Shown: in pieces, positions 52,197 through 62,245 of the stretch
How the letters are laid out: the number at the start of each line of letters is the position of its first letter
Position numbering within the stretch: position 1 is the stretch's first letter
DNA from: Methylobacterium sp. E-066
GTDB lineage: Bacteria; Pseudomonadota; Alphaproteobacteria; Rhizobiales; Beijerinckiaceae
Assembly (NCBI RefSeq): GCF_022829635.1
Contig: NZ_JAKSYO010000068.1
Span: 55,214-119,213, forward strand
Length of the DNA: 64,000 nucleotides
Direction: 5' to 3'
Notes under the pieces: generated by a model
Seen by the model: only the letters and a program-made list of their open reading frames with translations
Told to the model about the DNA's origin: nothing
Databases searched by the model: none
Made by a program: the position numbers and the translations under genes

Positions 52197-53906
52197 ATGG
52201 GCGCCAGTTCATTACAGCCAAAAAATGCGTCGTCTATAAATTTACGTTCCATCATCATCGGGTCGTCGGTCGCTCTGTTCGTCATATCGGCGGCCATAGG
52301 AATATTTTCTGTATTCCGCATCGGTATGATCAATGACGTGAGCCGGTCGATCTCCGGAGAGATCAAGGCGGTCACGATCCTCGGGCGCATGAAGGAATTG
52401 AGCCAGGAGCTTCGGGCCCTGGATGTCCTGGCCCACAATGCCCATTCGGAGGACGAGCGCCGCCGCTATCTGACGGATGCCGTTAGGGTCCAGGAGGCGT
52501 TCTCCGCGGCCTGGAGCGCCTACGCGCCGACCATCGCGGGGCCCGACGAGCAGCAACTGGCGCTTCGGTTGCGCGAGGCCTGGCAGCACTTTTTGGCCGT
52601 GGAGGCCGAGGCGACCGCGCTGGACCGGGCCGGCGAGCGCGAGCTGGCCGATACGGTGTTCGCCGAGCCGTTCCAGACCGACGCCGTGGCCTTCACGCAA
52701 GCCGTGGATTCCGTCCTGGTCCACCGGCAGGCGCGCGCCTTCGAGCAGACGGCGGCAGCCGATTCGGTCGGGGCGACATCGCGGCTGGCGGTGCTGGCAG
52801 CCTTGGTGATCGCGGCTTTCCTGACCCTGGCGATCAGCTGGTTCATCGTCCGCCGGGTGGCCGCGCCGATCGCGACGATCACCCGGGTGATGGCGCGCCT
52901 CGCCGAGAACGATCTCGCCGTCGCGATCCCCGGGGGCGACCGGGCCGACGAGATCGGCGCCATCGCGGGCGCCGTGCAGGTGTTCAAGGAGAACATGCTG
53001 CACGCCAAATTCCTGGAGGATGAGGCCGCCCGGGTTCGCCGGGAGGCGGAGCAGCAGCGCAAGGTTGTGCTGCGGGACATGGCCGAGCGATTCGAGGAGA
53101 CGGTCGGCGGGATCGTCGGCACAGTCGCCTCCGCGGTAACGCAGCTCCAGGGAACGGCGCATCAGATGAGCGAGGCCGCCGGGCAGACGGCCAGCCAATC
53201 GACAACGGTCGCAGCGGCTGCCGAGCAGGCCGAATCCAACGTGCGGATGATCGCGGCCGCCGCCGACGAGCTCGGCGCGTCGGTTCAGGAGGTCGGGCGC
53301 CAGGCCGAACTTTCCGCCACGATCGCCAACGGAGCGGCTGCGGAGGCGGCCCAGACCATCGCGTTCGTGCAGGTGCTCAGCGGTGCGGCGGACCGGATCG
53401 GCGACGTGGTCAGGCTGATCTCCAAGATCGCGGCGCAGACCAACCTGCTCGCCCTCAACGCCGCCATTGAAGCGGCGCGGGCGGGCGATGCCGGCCGCGG
53501 CTTCGCGGTGGTCGCGGCCGAGGTCAAGCAACTGGCCGGCGAAGCGAAGCGCGCCACCGACGACATCGCCGGCCATGTCTCGGTCATCAAGGCATCCACG
53601 TCCGACGCCGTCGCGGCGATCGAGGGGATCGCCACGCGGGTCAAGGACATGAGCGGGGCTGCCGCCTCGATCGCCGCGGCCGTCGAGGAACAGGGCGCTG
53701 CAACTCAGGACATCCTGGCCAACATCGCGCAGGCCGCCACAGGCACCGGCGCGGTGACGGCGAACATCACCACGGTCGCCGGCACGGCGGAGCATACCGG
53801 CGCTGCGGCGGATCGGATGCTGACCTCGGCCAGCGCCCTGTCGCAGGATGCCGCGCGCCTGGGTGACGAGGTCCAGCGGTTCCTGAACAGCATCCGGGCG
53901 GCCTGA
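52197..53906 (+). CDS. Methyl-accepting chemotaxis protein, membrane-bound
   Basis: 569 residues. Membrane segment 1 is [23 protein letters not shown], with a periplasmic helical sensor to about residue 200. Segment 2 ([22 protein letters not shown]) is followed by HAMP ([49 protein letters not shown]) and the signalling domain with [20 protein letters not shown] and [19 protein letters not shown]. The HAMP-to-signal layout is like that of the receptor at 33056. A strongly AT-rich 130-bp leader precedes it. A sugar-type binding protein gene follows 149 bases downstream and could present its ligand to this receptor. Confidence 0.92.
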   Translation: MGASSLQPKNASSINLRSIIIGSSVALFVISAAIGIFSVFRIGMINDVSRSISGEIKAVTILGRMKELSQELRALDVLAHNAHSEDERRRYLTDAVRVQEAFSAAWSAYAPTIAGPDEQQLALRLREAWQHFLAVEAEATALDRAGERELADTVFAEPFQTDAVAFTQAVDSVLVHRQARAFEQTAAADSVGATSRLAVLAALVIAAFLTLAISWFIVRRVAAPIATITRVMARLAENDLAVAIPGGDRADEIGAIAGAVQVFKENMLHAKFLEDEAARVRREAEQQRKVVLRDMAERFEETVGGIVGTVASAVTQLQGTAHQMSEAAGQTASQSTTVAAAAEQAESNVRMIAAAADELGASVQEVGRQAELSATIANGAAAEAAQTIAFVQVLSGAADRIGDVVRLISKIAAQTNLLALNAAIEAARAGDAGRGFAVVAAEVKQLAGEAKRATDDIAGHVSVIKASTSDAVAAIEGIATRVKDMSGAAASIAAAVEEQGAATQDILANIAQAATGTGAVTANITTVAGTAEHTGAAADRMLTSASALSQDAARLGDEVQRFLNSIRAA

Positions 53907-53992
53907 TGCGGTCTTTCCGCCGGGTCGGGGCCGGTCGGGCCGCGGCCCGGGGCCATCGTCATTTGGTTGAACGCCAAACCTTTGATTTCACA

Positions 53993-54033
53993 CGCTCGCC
54001 GGCGCCGAACCGGCATCCACCCGGCGGCGAGCG
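53993..54033. repeat. Dispersed intergenic palindrome, copy 4
   Basis: CGCTCGCC (53993-54000) pairs with GGCGAGCG (54026-54033) around GGCGCCGAACCGGCATCCACCC. It matches copy 3 in outer arms, core order and left flank (AACCTTTGATT), with a more GC-rich inner stem. Confidence 0.65.
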
Positions 54034-54054
54034 CTTCAGGCAGGTGCAAGTGCC

Positions 54055-55077
54055 ATGATCCGAACGCTCCGCGGCTGGGCCATCGTCCGGAAGCCTGAGG
54101 CCGGCACGCCGGCACGCCGGTCATGCATCGGCTGCTTCCGGGCCTCCATCGCCGCCGCGATCGGGCGGTTTACCGCCTGCGCCGTCGTGCTCGCCGGCTT
54201 GGCCACGCCGGCCCTGGCGACGACGATCGGCGTCGCGATGGTCCAGCCGAACGGCTTCACGCAGCTGCTGCGCGACGGCATCGAAAACTATGCGAAGTCC
54301 GTTCCCGGCGTCTCCGTGCAATTCAGCTACGCGCCGGAGGGCGCCGGCGAGACGCAGGTCGAGCAGGTCCGAAAGTTCATCGCCGCGAAGGTCGACGCCT
54401 TACTGATCCTCCCGGTCGATCCGCGGGCCAACGCGGCGATCACGCGCCTCGCCCAAGAGACCGACATCCCGCTCGTCTACGCCAATAACGGGCCCCGCGA
54501 GGACTGGTTTGCCGGGCGCATCGCGTTTGTCCTGCCGAACGATCTCGTGGCCGGACGGCTCCAGATGCGGAAGCTCGCGCAGATGCTGGACGGCAAAGGC
54601 CGGATCGCGATCATCGCGGGGCATCCGAGCCACTCGGCGACCGCCCTGCGCACCCGTGGGGTCAAGGAGGTGGCCGCGTCGTTCCCTGGGCTCAGCGTGG
54701 TCGCGGAAGGCACCGCGGACTGGGATCGCAAGAAGGCCGCGGTGCTCGTCGCCGGATGGCTGGCGAAGGGGACCGCGCTCGACGCGATCGTCGCCAACAA
54801 CGACGAGATGGCGATCGGGGCGGCCGACGCGGTCGAGGCAGCGGGGCTCCCGTCGGATCGGATCCTGATCGGCGGGGTCGATGCGACGCCAGAAGGTCTG
54901 AAGGCAATGCAGCGCAAGCGCATGGCCGTCACGGTCTATCAGGATGCCGGCTTGCAGGCGCGCCGGGCGATCGACGACGCCCTCAAGCTGATCCGCCATG
55001 AGACGGTGCAGCAATACGATTGGGTGCCGTTCGAACTCGTGACCGACCGGATGTCGACCACGCATTTCTCGAAATAG
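54055..55077 (+). CDS. Periplasmic sugar-type binding protein (Peripla_BP_4), orphan
   Basis: 340 residues from the ATG at 54055; the first ~30 residues precede a normal signal peptide (FTACAVVLAGLATPALA), so the true start may be later. The mature part is a RbsB-like fold: TIGVAMVQPNGFTQLLRDGIENYAKSVPGVSVQFSYAPEGAGETQVEQVRKFIAAKVDALLILPVDPRAN, VVAEGTADWDRKKA, LDAIVANNDEMAIGAADAVEAAG and GGVDATPEGLKAM. No ABC permease or ATPase is adjacent. Its location after a chemoreceptor suggests that the pair senses a sugar or sugar-like compound, as RbsB works with Trg. That pairing is inferred. Confidence 0.82.
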   Translation: MIRTLRGWAIVRKPEAGTPARRSCIGCFRASIAAAIGRFTACAVVLAGLATPALATTIGVAMVQPNGFTQLLRDGIENYAKSVPGVSVQFSYAPEGAGETQVEQVRKFIAAKVDALLILPVDPRANAAITRLAQETDIPLVYANNGPREDWFAGRIAFVLPNDLVAGRLQMRKLAQMLDGKGRIAIIAGHPSHSATALRTRGVKEVAASFPGLSVVAEGTADWDRKKAAVLVAGWLAKGTALDAIVANNDEMAIGAADAVEAAGLPSDRILIGGVDATPEGLKAMQRKRMAVTVYQDAGLQARRAIDDALKLIRHETVQQYDWVPFELVTDRMSTTHFSK

Positions 55078-55259
55078 GGACTGCGGCGTTCAATGCTATC
55101 GCGCTGTGCTTGCCGTCTCGCCGATCACATGGTCGGATCTTACGGCGTAAGATGTCGGAGTCGCTGTTCCGGAGCGCAGGACGGATTGGTGATGTTGTCC
55201 GGGTGGGAGAGCAGCTTGCCGATGCGCAATGCAAATGAGCTTGGCGTGGGGTCATCGGC

Positions 55260-55544
55260 ATGACCGTCGTCGCCCTCGACACGCTTGCCATCGTCCGCAA
55301 GCTACGAGCCTCCGGCCTGCCCGAAGATCAGGCGGAGGCGATCACCGGCGTTATCCGAGACAGCCGTGACGCCGACCTCACGGCACTCGCCGCGAAGACA
55401 GACATCCACGAGACCGAACTCCGCCTTGAAGCCAAGATCGAGGCCACGAAGGCCGACATCATCAAATCGGTGCTGTCGGCGATCGGCTTCCAGGCGTTGA
55501 TCATCGTGGGCGCGATCGTCGCAATGGCGCGTGTTCCGCACTGA
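55260..55544 (+). CDS. DUF1640/CCDC90-like coiled-coil membrane protein
   Basis: 94 residues. The N-terminal part (ALDTLAIVRKLRASGLPEDQAEAITGVIRDS) is the typical opening of DUF1640 proteins. A heptad-like helix (AAKTDIHETELRLEAKIEATKADIIKS) and a single C-terminal membrane segment (VLSAIGFQALIIVGAIVAMA) follow. Bacterial members are small trimeric-type coiled coils anchored in the inner membrane, of unknown function. It lies alone between two unrelated genes. Confidence 0.75.
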   Translation: MTVVALDTLAIVRKLRASGLPEDQAEAITGVIRDSRDADLTALAAKTDIHETELRLEAKIEATKADIIKSVLSAIGFQALIIVGAIVAMARVPH

Positions 55545-55649
55545 CGCCAGCGCCAGCAAAAGGCTTGCTTGCGCCGGCATAGTCACCGCCCCGGCAGGGG
55601 AGCAATCGCTCCTGCGCCGCGGCGGTGACCGGACACGCGGCTCCGCGCT

Positions 55650-57131
55650 CTACCGCATCACGAACGGGTTCGCGGGCGTGTCGCGGCTGGTGGAGATCCA
55701 GACGCTCTTGGTCTCCAGGTATTCGCGGATCGACTCGATGCCGCTCTCACGGCCGATGCCGGAGCGCTTCATGCCGCCGAACGGCATCATGTAGCTCACC
55801 GCCCGGTAGGTGTTCACCCAGACCGTGCCGGCGCGCAGGCCCTTCGACATGCGCAGAGCCCGGCCGATATCCTGGGTCCAGACGCCGGCGGCGAGGCCGT
55901 AGATGACGTCGTTGCCGAGCCGCAGCGCCTCCGCCTCGTCCTCGAACCCGATGATCGACAGGACCGGGCCGAACACCTCCTCCTGGGCGATCCGCATGTC
56001 GTTGGTGACGCCGGTAAAAATCGTCGGCTCGACGAACTGGCCGCCGATCACGCCGGGGCCGGAGGCGGGATTGCCGCCGAGCACGCAGCGCGCGCCCTCG
56101 CTCTTGGCGAGCGCGATGTAGTCCAGCACCTTTGCGTATTGCGGCGGCGTGGTGATCGGCCCGATATTGGTGTCCGCCTGCATCGGGTCGCCGAGCCTGG
56201 CGGTGCGGGCCAACTCGACCAGTCGCTCGACGAAGGCCTCGCGGATGCTGTTCTGCACCAGCAGGCGGGACCCGGCGATGCAGGTCTGCCCGGTGGCCGC
56301 GAAGATGCCCGAGATCGCGCCCGCGGCGGCGGCCTTCAGGTCGGCATCGGCGAACACGATGTTGGGCGACTTGCCGCCGAGTTCGAGCGACACGCGCTTG
56401 ATCTGGCGCGCGGCCGCCTCGTAGACCTTCGCGCCGGTGACATCCGAGCCCGTGAAGGTGATCTTGGCCACGTCCGGGTGCTCGACGATGGCGCTGCCCG
56501 CCTCGCCGCCATAGCCGGTGACCACGTTGAACATCCCGTCCGGAAGCCCGGCTTCCTTGGTCAGGCGGGCGAATTCCAGGGTGCTGGCGGAGGCGAATTC
56601 CGACGGCTTGACCACAACGGCGCAGCCGGCGGCGAGCGCGGGCGCGCATTTCCAGGCCACGAACAGCAGCGGCGAATTCCAGGCGGTGAGCGCCCCGACC
56701 ACGCCGACCGGCTCGTGCCGGGTGAACGCGAAGGTCTCGGGCTTGTCGATCGGCACCTGGGCGCCCTCGACCTTGTCGGCGAGGCCGGCATAGTACCACC
56801 ACCATTCCGGCTGGTAGCGGGTCTGGCCGTACATCTCGGCGAACAGCTTGCCGTTGTCGCGGACCTCGACTTCGGCGAGCGCCTTGGCCTCGCGCTCCAC
56901 GAGGTCGCCGATCCGGCGGAGCACCTTGCCCCGGGCCGAGGCGGTCATGGTCGCCCAGGGGCCGTCCCACATGGCGCGCTTGGCCGCCGCCACCGCCTTG
57001 TCGACATCGACCTTGGAGGCGCGCGGGATCCGAGCCCAGGCCTCGCCGCGGTAGGGGTCGACGGACTCGAACCACGAGCCCTCGACCGGATCGACGTCCT
57101 GGCCGTCGATGTAGAGCTGATAGGTTTTCAC
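55650..57131 (-). CDS. NAD(P)-dependent aldehyde dehydrogenase
   Basis: 493 residues, the usual length. The three catalytic residues are visible: N152 in AWNSPLLF, E250 in LELGGKSPN and C284 in GQTCIAGSR. The cofactor motif FTGSDVTGAKV near 227 and the EEVFGPVLSIIGFEDE block near 390 are standard. The WWWYYAGLADKVEGAQVPIDK stretch is found in the betaine-aldehyde/semialdehyde-type group. It oxidises an unknown aldehyde to the acid. It is the last of a run of minus-strand genes after gmd, from which it is separated by a GC-rich hairpin. Confidence 0.88.
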   Translation of the reverse strand: MKTYQLYIDGQDVDPVEGSWFESVDPYRGEAWARIPRASKVDVDKAVAAAKRAMWDGPWATMTASARGKVLRRIGDLVEREAKALAEVEVRDNGKLFAEMYGQTRYQPEWWWYYAGLADKVEGAQVPIDKPETFAFTRHEPVGVVGALTAWNSPLLFVAWKCAPALAAGCAVVVKPSEFASASTLEFARLTKEAGLPDGMFNVVTGYGGEAGSAIVEHPDVAKITFTGSDVTGAKVYEAAARQIKRVSLELGGKSPNIVFADADLKAAAAGAISGIFAATGQTCIAGSRLLVQNSIREAFVERLVELARTARLGDPMQADTNIGPITTPPQYAKVLDYIALAKSEGARCVLGGNPASGPGVIGGQFVEPTIFTGVTNDMRIAQEEVFGPVLSIIGFEDEAEALRLGNDVIYGLAAGVWTQDIGRALRMSKGLRAGTVWVNTYRAVSYMMPFGGMKRSGIGRESGIESIREYLETKSVWISTSRDTPANPFVMR

Positions 57132-57175
57132 GGCGCGCCTCTCTCGCGAAGGACGTGCGCGATATGGGCCCGAAC

Positions 57176-57199
57176 CCGGCCGGCGACGAGGCCGGCCGG
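57176..57199 (-). terminator. GC-rich hairpin between gmd and the aldehyde dehydrogenase
   Basis: CCGGCCGGC (57176-57184) and GCCGGCCGG (57191-57199) form a perfect 9-bp stem with a six-base loop, just after the gmd stop. There is no T-run, so it could be a pause, an mRNA-stabilising structure or a weak terminator. Confidence 0.35.
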
Positions 57200-57210
57200 C
57201 GCAGACCCGC

Positions 57211-58248
<1,038 letters not shown>

Positions 58249-58370
58249 TCAAGGTGAGGCGGCGCTGCGAATAGTCTTCGCAATCGCGTCGGACCGGACG
58301 TGCGGTTGCCGGTTTCTGCGAAGAATTCTGGGATGCCAGGCCAAGTCTTCGCGGGCGACCGGGCTACGCC

Positions 58371-59291
58371 CTACGGTTGGGCCAGCCAGTCGGTGACGCC
58401 GGTGATCGACCGGAATTCTTCCAGCGCGTGGACCCGGGCGTCGGGCAGCGCCGTCCGGGCCATGGTCGCCAGGGCGTGGCCGGGGCCGAGCTCCAGGACC
58501 CGGTCGGCGCCGTATTCCCGGCAGGCTTCCAGGCAGGCGGCCCAGTCGAGGGTGTGGGAAATCTGGCGGGCCAGCTTGTCGAGGCCGTCCTCGGGCCGGA
58601 AGATCGTCGTCCCGTCGAGCCCGCTGACGAGGCGCGGAGCGCCGGCGGGCGGGCGGCGCAGGGTGACGGCGCCGAGCGCGGTCCGGAAGGCGTCGCTCGC
58701 CTCCGCCAGCAGCGGCGTATGCGAGGGCGTGTGCACCGGCAGCAGGACCGCCCGCTGCGCCCCGGCCCCGGCGGCCTCCCGGCACAGGGCGTCGAGGGCG
58801 TCGCGCCGGCCCCCGACCACGCCGCTGTCGGGGGCGTTGCGGATGGCGAGGTGGCAATCATGCCGGCCGGCCAGGGCGTCGAGCGCGTCGAGGGTAAGCC
58901 CCCGGATCCCAGCGAGCCCGAACCCCTCCCCCGAGGCGGCATCCATGGCCTCGGCCCGCCGGGCGGCCAGGGCCAAAATGTCGGGATCGGCGATCCGGCC
59001 GGCGACGCCCCAGGCGGCGAGGTCGCCGATGCTGTACCCGGCCACGATGGCCCGGCCGGTGAAGCCGAGCGCCCGCCAGGCGGCGAGCGCAGCGGTGCAA
59101 CACAGGATCTGGCCGGCCCGGTTGGCGTGGAGCGCGTCGCCGCCGCTCCGGGCGAGGTCGCGCGGGTCGGTGCCGCCGAGGAGCGGCGTCGCGGCGGAAA
59201 AAACCACCTGCGCGGCCGGATGATCGGCGGTGAGGTCGAACATCCCCGGATGCTGGCCGCCCTGGCCGGAGAGCAGGATCGCGAGGGTCAT
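58371..59291 (-). CDS. mdcH: Malonate decarboxylase epsilon subunit (malonyl transferase)
   Basis: 306 residues from the ATG at 59291, which overlaps the mdcG stop (ATGA); the open frame continues upstream but in another gene. The fold is FabD-like: ILLSGQGGQHPGMFDL at the start, nucleophile Ser in VAGYSIGDLAAWGVAG, His in LPVHTPSHTPLL and LELGPGHALATMA near the end. It charges the MdcC carrier protein by transferring malonyl from malonyl-CoA, starting the catalytic cycle. Confidence 0.9.
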   Translation of the reverse strand: MTLAILLSGQGGQHPGMFDLTADHPAAQVVFSAATPLLGGTDPRDLARSGGDALHANRAGQILCCTAALAAWRALGFTGRAIVAGYSIGDLAAWGVAGRIADPDILALAARRAEAMDAASGEGFGLAGIRGLTLDALDALAGRHDCHLAIRNAPDSGVVGGRRDALDALCREAAGAGAQRAVLLPVHTPSHTPLLAEASDAFRTALGAVTLRRPPAGAPRLVSGLDGTTIFRPEDGLDKLARQISHTLDWAACLEACREYGADRVLELGPGHALATMARTALPDARVHALEEFRSITGVTDWLAQP

Positions 59292-59983
59292 GCGGGTTCC
59301 AAGGTTCGCAGGGGGGCGACCGGACGCATCCCCAGGCCGTCCAGGCCTTTTGCCAGCACCGTCCCGCCTTCGGGGGCGTCGCGCAGCTCGCGCCAGTGCA
59401 GGCCGGTCCCGTCCTGCAGCAGGATCTCGCCGTCGAGGCGCATCGGGGCGGTTTCCGCGATGGAGGCGAGCCCGTCGAGCAGGCCGGTAGGCGCCGGTTC
59501 CCGGCAGGGCCAGAGCAGGTCGAGGTCGGATGTGGCGGTCAGGTAGACGAGGCCGGTCACCGCCTGCCACAGCAGGCCACCGAACGGACGGGGATTTGAG
59601 CCGTAGCGCTCGCCGAGCGCCACCAGTGCTGCGACAGTCCCGCCCCAGGCGGCGGGAGCGTGGACCGCGGCCTCCGCCAGGCTCGGGCCGTCGAGGCGGG
59701 TGAGGTGTTCGGCCGGCAGGGCCAGGCCAATCCGGCGCTTGCCGTCGGCGGGCGGCAGCGGCAGGCCGAGCGGCACCGTTTCGGCGCCCTCTCCCGGGAC
59801 CCGGCGGCGGACGATCAGCGGACGGCCGGCCTCGGCCCAGCCCGCGAGATGCGGCACGCCCGCGAGATCCTCGCGGCTGCGGAGCCAAGCCGCCCAGGCG
59901 CCGGGATCGGCGTGGACGAGGTCCTGCCGGGTGACGGTGCCGGGCGTGCGAGTTTCAATGTTTGGTTGAGGGATCTGTCCCAT
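59288..59983 (-). CDS. mdcG: Malonate decarboxylase holo-ACP synthase (phosphoribosyl-dephospho-CoA transferase)
   Basis: 231 residues from the ATG at 59983; a GTG at 60028 would give 246. TRQDLVHADPGAW near the start is the family opening. RPFGGLLWQAVTGLVYLTATSDLDLLW around residue 165 holds the nucleotidyltransferase-type Ser-Asp-x-Asp motif. The enzyme attaches 2'-(5''-phosphoribosyl)-3'-dephospho-CoA to the Ser of MdcC. Its substrate precursor needs MdcB, which is missing from this cluster. About 280 bp of repeat-rich DNA separates it from mdcE. Confidence 0.85.
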   Translation of the reverse strand: MGQIPQPNIETRTPGTVTRQDLVHADPGAWAAWLRSREDLAGVPHLAGWAEAGRPLIVRRRVPGEGAETVPLGLPLPPADGKRRIGLALPAEHLTRLDGPSLAEAAVHAPAAWGGTVAALVALGERYGSNPRPFGGLLWQAVTGLVYLTATSDLDLLWPCREPAPTGLLDGLASIAETAPMRLDGEILLQDGTGLHWRELRDAPEGGTVLAKGLDGLGMRPVAPLRTLEPA

Positions 59984-60077
59984 CCGCGACCGTTCTTTGA
60001 GGCGTTGGGTGATCGTGTCGGGAAACACGATCTTCAGCCGGATCCTGACACGTTACGGACCGCGGAGCTGCTGCCAA

Positions 60078-60114
60078 GTCATTCCGGGGCTCCGCTGCGC
60101 GGCCCTGGAATGAC
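60078..60114. repeat. Palindrome GTCATTCC in the mdcE-mdcG gap
   Basis: GTCATTCC (60078-60085) pairs with GGAATGAC (60107-60114), extended inward by GGGGC/GCCC after a mismatch. It is one of two separate palindromes in this intergenic gap. Confidence 0.6.
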
Positions 60115-60151
60115 AGGGTGATTGGTCCGGCTGGGCGTCCCAATGATCCCT

Positions 60152-60245
60152 CCGTCATTGCGAGCGCAGCGAAGCAACCTAGGGCAGCGCGCAATCCCCG
60201 GACGTCGCGCCTCACTGGGTTGCTTCGCTGCGCTCGCAATGACGG
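60152..60245. repeat. Perfect 28-bp inverted repeat in the mdcE-mdcG gap
   Basis: The 28 bases at 60152-60179 (CCGTCATTGCGAGCGCAGCG and AAGCAACC) are perfectly complementary to 60218-60245, with a 38-base loop. CGTCATTGCGAGCGCAGCGAAGC is a sequence I remember as a widespread intergenic repeat in alphaproteobacteria. In the mdc transcript it would form a very stable hairpin ahead of mdcG. Confidence 0.8.
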
Positions 60246-60260
60246 TATGCGGTGCGGGCC

Positions 60261-60977
60261 CTATCCCCGCCCGGCCTGCGCGATGACCGCCTCCGCGATC
60301 CCGCGCGCCACCGGCCGCCCGCCGCGCTCTTCGCCGAGGCGATCCCGGTCGTCGCCCGGTTGGAGGTTGGCGATCAGGTCGCGGATCTGGCCGTCGAGCG
60401 GCTTGCCCGGATCCAGAACGACGTGGACAGCCCCGGCCGCCACCATGTTGTCCAGCCCGGGGGCGAAGACCGGCGTCGATTTCGCCATCTCCTGGAGCTT
60501 GTCGAGGGGCAGCTTGGTCACCTTCGCCACCGAGGGCAGGTCCATCACGCTCGGGTTGGCGCCCGGCAGCGCCGCCAGGATCCGGGTCGCCAGCGCGGTG
60601 GCGATGAAGGCGCCGGCGGCGGAGTGGCCGTAGATCAGCCCAATGGTCGGGTGGCCGGAGCGGTCGGCGAGCAGCAGCGCCTTGGCGAGATGGGCCAGGC
60701 ATTCGTTGAGCCCCAGGAGCTCGTCGCGCCGGCTCATGCGCTGGCTGTCGGAATCGACGACCACCAGGATCGGCGCCTTGTCGCCCGACCGGACCGCGTC
60801 GAGCACGGCGCGCGACAGGATCAGCGCCCCGTCGACCCCGAGCGGCGTGTCGCCGTCGACCCCGACGACGTGGACCTTTCCGCCCGCGAACGGGCCGCCC
60901 CCGGTCACGAGGCCGTCGCGCACGATGACGGAATGGCCCTGCGAAAACAGCCCGGCCAGGATCTCAGCGAGCGTCAT
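60261..60977 (-). CDS. mdcE: Malonate decarboxylase gamma subunit
   Basis: 238 residues; the start overlaps mdcD by 14 bases. The carboxyltransferase-like fold shows VHVVGVDGDTPLGVDGALILSRAVLDAV, ILVVVDSDSQRMSRRDELLGLNECLAHLAKAL and the GHSAAGAFIATALATRILALP-type oxyanion block with GHSAAGAFI. It works with MdcD to decarboxylate malonyl-MdcC to acetyl-MdcC. A C-terminal Arg/Gly-rich tail follows. Confidence 0.92.
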   Translation of the reverse strand: MTLAEILAGLFSQGHSVIVRDGLVTGGGPFAGGKVHVVGVDGDTPLGVDGALILSRAVLDAVRSGDKAPILVVVDSDSQRMSRRDELLGLNECLAHLAKALLLADRSGHPTIGLIYGHSAAGAFIATALATRILAALPGANPSVMDLPSVAKVTKLPLDKLQEMAKSTPVFAPGLDNMVAAGAVHVVLDPGKPLDGQIRDLIANLQPGDDRDRLGEERGGRPVARGIAEAVIAQAGRG

Positions 60978-61893
60978 GATCGGCCTCCCTCACCCGGGAT
61001 ACGGTCTCGTCGAAGGCGCGCGTATCCATGGCGGGCACGGATTCGGGATCGTTGACGCCGAGCCGCGCCCAGATTTCGGTGGCGTCCCGGCAATCGCCGA
61101 AGCGCGCGATCCGCGATTCGAGCCGGGCCTGCTCGGCCTCCAGCGTGTCCAGATCGAAGGCCGGCGCCCGGCCGATCAGGTCCAGCGCCGCCTGCCGGAA
61201 GGCCGATACGGTGTCGGCGCAGAAGGCGTCGGCGCCGCCGATCAGCCGCCGGTGCTTGCCGCCCATGGTCCGCCAGACCAGCGCCCGGTCGCGGGAATCG
61301 AACTCTTCCGCGCCCTTGTTGGTCTCGATCACCTCAGGGCCGGAGACCGAGATCCGGCCGCCCTCCGAGACGGCGAGCCGCGAGCAGATGCCGGCGATCA
61401 GCCCGCCGCCGCCGTAGCAGCCGGCCCGGCCGCCGATCAGCCCGATCACCGGGATGCCGGCCGCCCGGACATCGACGATCGCCCGCATGGTCTCGGCGAT
61501 GGCGGTCTCGCCGGCATTGGCCTCCTGGAGCCGGACGCCGCCGGTATCGAACAGGATCAGCACGGCCGCCGGTTTCAGGGTGAGCGCGGCGCGCAGAAGC
61601 CCAACGAGCTTCGCCCCATGGATCTCCCCGAAGGCGCCGCCCATGAACCGGCCCTCCTGAGCCGCGACCAGCACCGTCTTGCCGTCGAGCTTGGCGCGGC
61701 CGACCACGATGCCGTCGTCAAAAGCCCGCGGCAGGTCGAACAGCGGCAGGTGCGGGCTCATGCGCCGCTCGGTCGGGGGCAGGAATTCCTCGAAGCTGCC
61801 GGGATCGGCGAGCGCCACCACGCGCTGGCGGGCGGTCGCCTCGTACCAGCTCAGGGCATCGGGGTCAGTGCTCGCGGCGTGCGCGCCAGCCAT
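60964..61893 (-). CDS. mdcD: Malonate decarboxylase beta subunit
   Basis: 309 residues. Family blocks are SWYEATARQRVVALADPGSFEEFLPP near the start, VAAQEGRFMGGAFGEIHGAKLVGLLRAAL, LFDTGGVRLQEANAGETAIAETMRA and IGLIGGRAGCYGGGGLIAGICSRLAVSEGGRISVSGPEVIE. It has the acetyl-CoA carboxylase beta-type fold but lacks a zinc ribbon, as expected for MdcD. It begins two bases after the mdcC stop and overlaps mdcE, forming the decarboxylase pair. Confidence 0.93.
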   Translation of the reverse strand: MAGAHAASTDPDALSWYEATARQRVVALADPGSFEEFLPPTERRMSPHLPLFDLPRAFDDGIVVGRAKLDGKTVLVAAQEGRFMGGAFGEIHGAKLVGLLRAALTLKPAAVLILFDTGGVRLQEANAGETAIAETMRAIVDVRAAGIPVIGLIGGRAGCYGGGGLIAGICSRLAVSEGGRISVSGPEVIETNKGAEEFDSRDRALVWRTMGGKHRRLIGGADAFCADTVSAFRQAALDLIGRAPAFDLDTLEAEQARLESRIARFGDCRDATEIWARLGVNDPESVPAMDTRAFDETVSRVREADHDAR

Positions 61894-61895
61894 GG

Positions 61896-62204
61896 TCAGG
61901 CCTCCATCAGCCGGGCGCCCTGGAGCAGGCGCAGGGACACGGTGTCGGGACGGGCGCCGCCGTCATTGATGCTGATGCGCAGGCCGCCGGGCTGGGCGCG
62001 GGCGACGAAATCCGCCACCACCGCCTCCCAGACAGGGCCGTAGCCGGCGATCGGCGTCTCGATCGCAACCTCGCAGGCATCCGGCGGCAGCACCCGCTCC
62101 AACAGGATCTCCAGGTTGCCCGAGGCCACCACGCCCGTGATGGCGTTCGGCACCGAGCCGGGCAGCGGCTTTTTGGTGGTGTGGCGGAAGGTCAGGGATT
62201 CCAT
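61896..62204 (-). CDS. mdcC: Malonate decarboxylase acyl carrier protein (delta subunit)
   Basis: 102 residues from the ATG at 62204, with GAGGAA eight bases before it. VVASGNLEILLERVLPPDACEVAIETPIAGYGPVWEAV is the MdcC signature; the Ser in VASGNLE is the expected attachment site of the phosphoribosyl-dephospho-CoA prosthetic group. C-terminal RISINDGGARPDTVSLRLLQG is also family-typical. It carries malonyl and acetyl groups between the MdcA, MdcDE and MdcH subunits. Confidence 0.92.
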   Translation of the reverse strand: MESLTFRHTTKKPLPGSVPNAITGVVASGNLEILLERVLPPDACEVAIETPIAGYGPVWEAVVADFVARAQPGGLRISINDGGARPDTVSLRLLQGARLMEA

Positions 62205-62245
62205 GGTGGGTTCCTCGCAGGACGTCCCGTCATCCAAACAGAACA

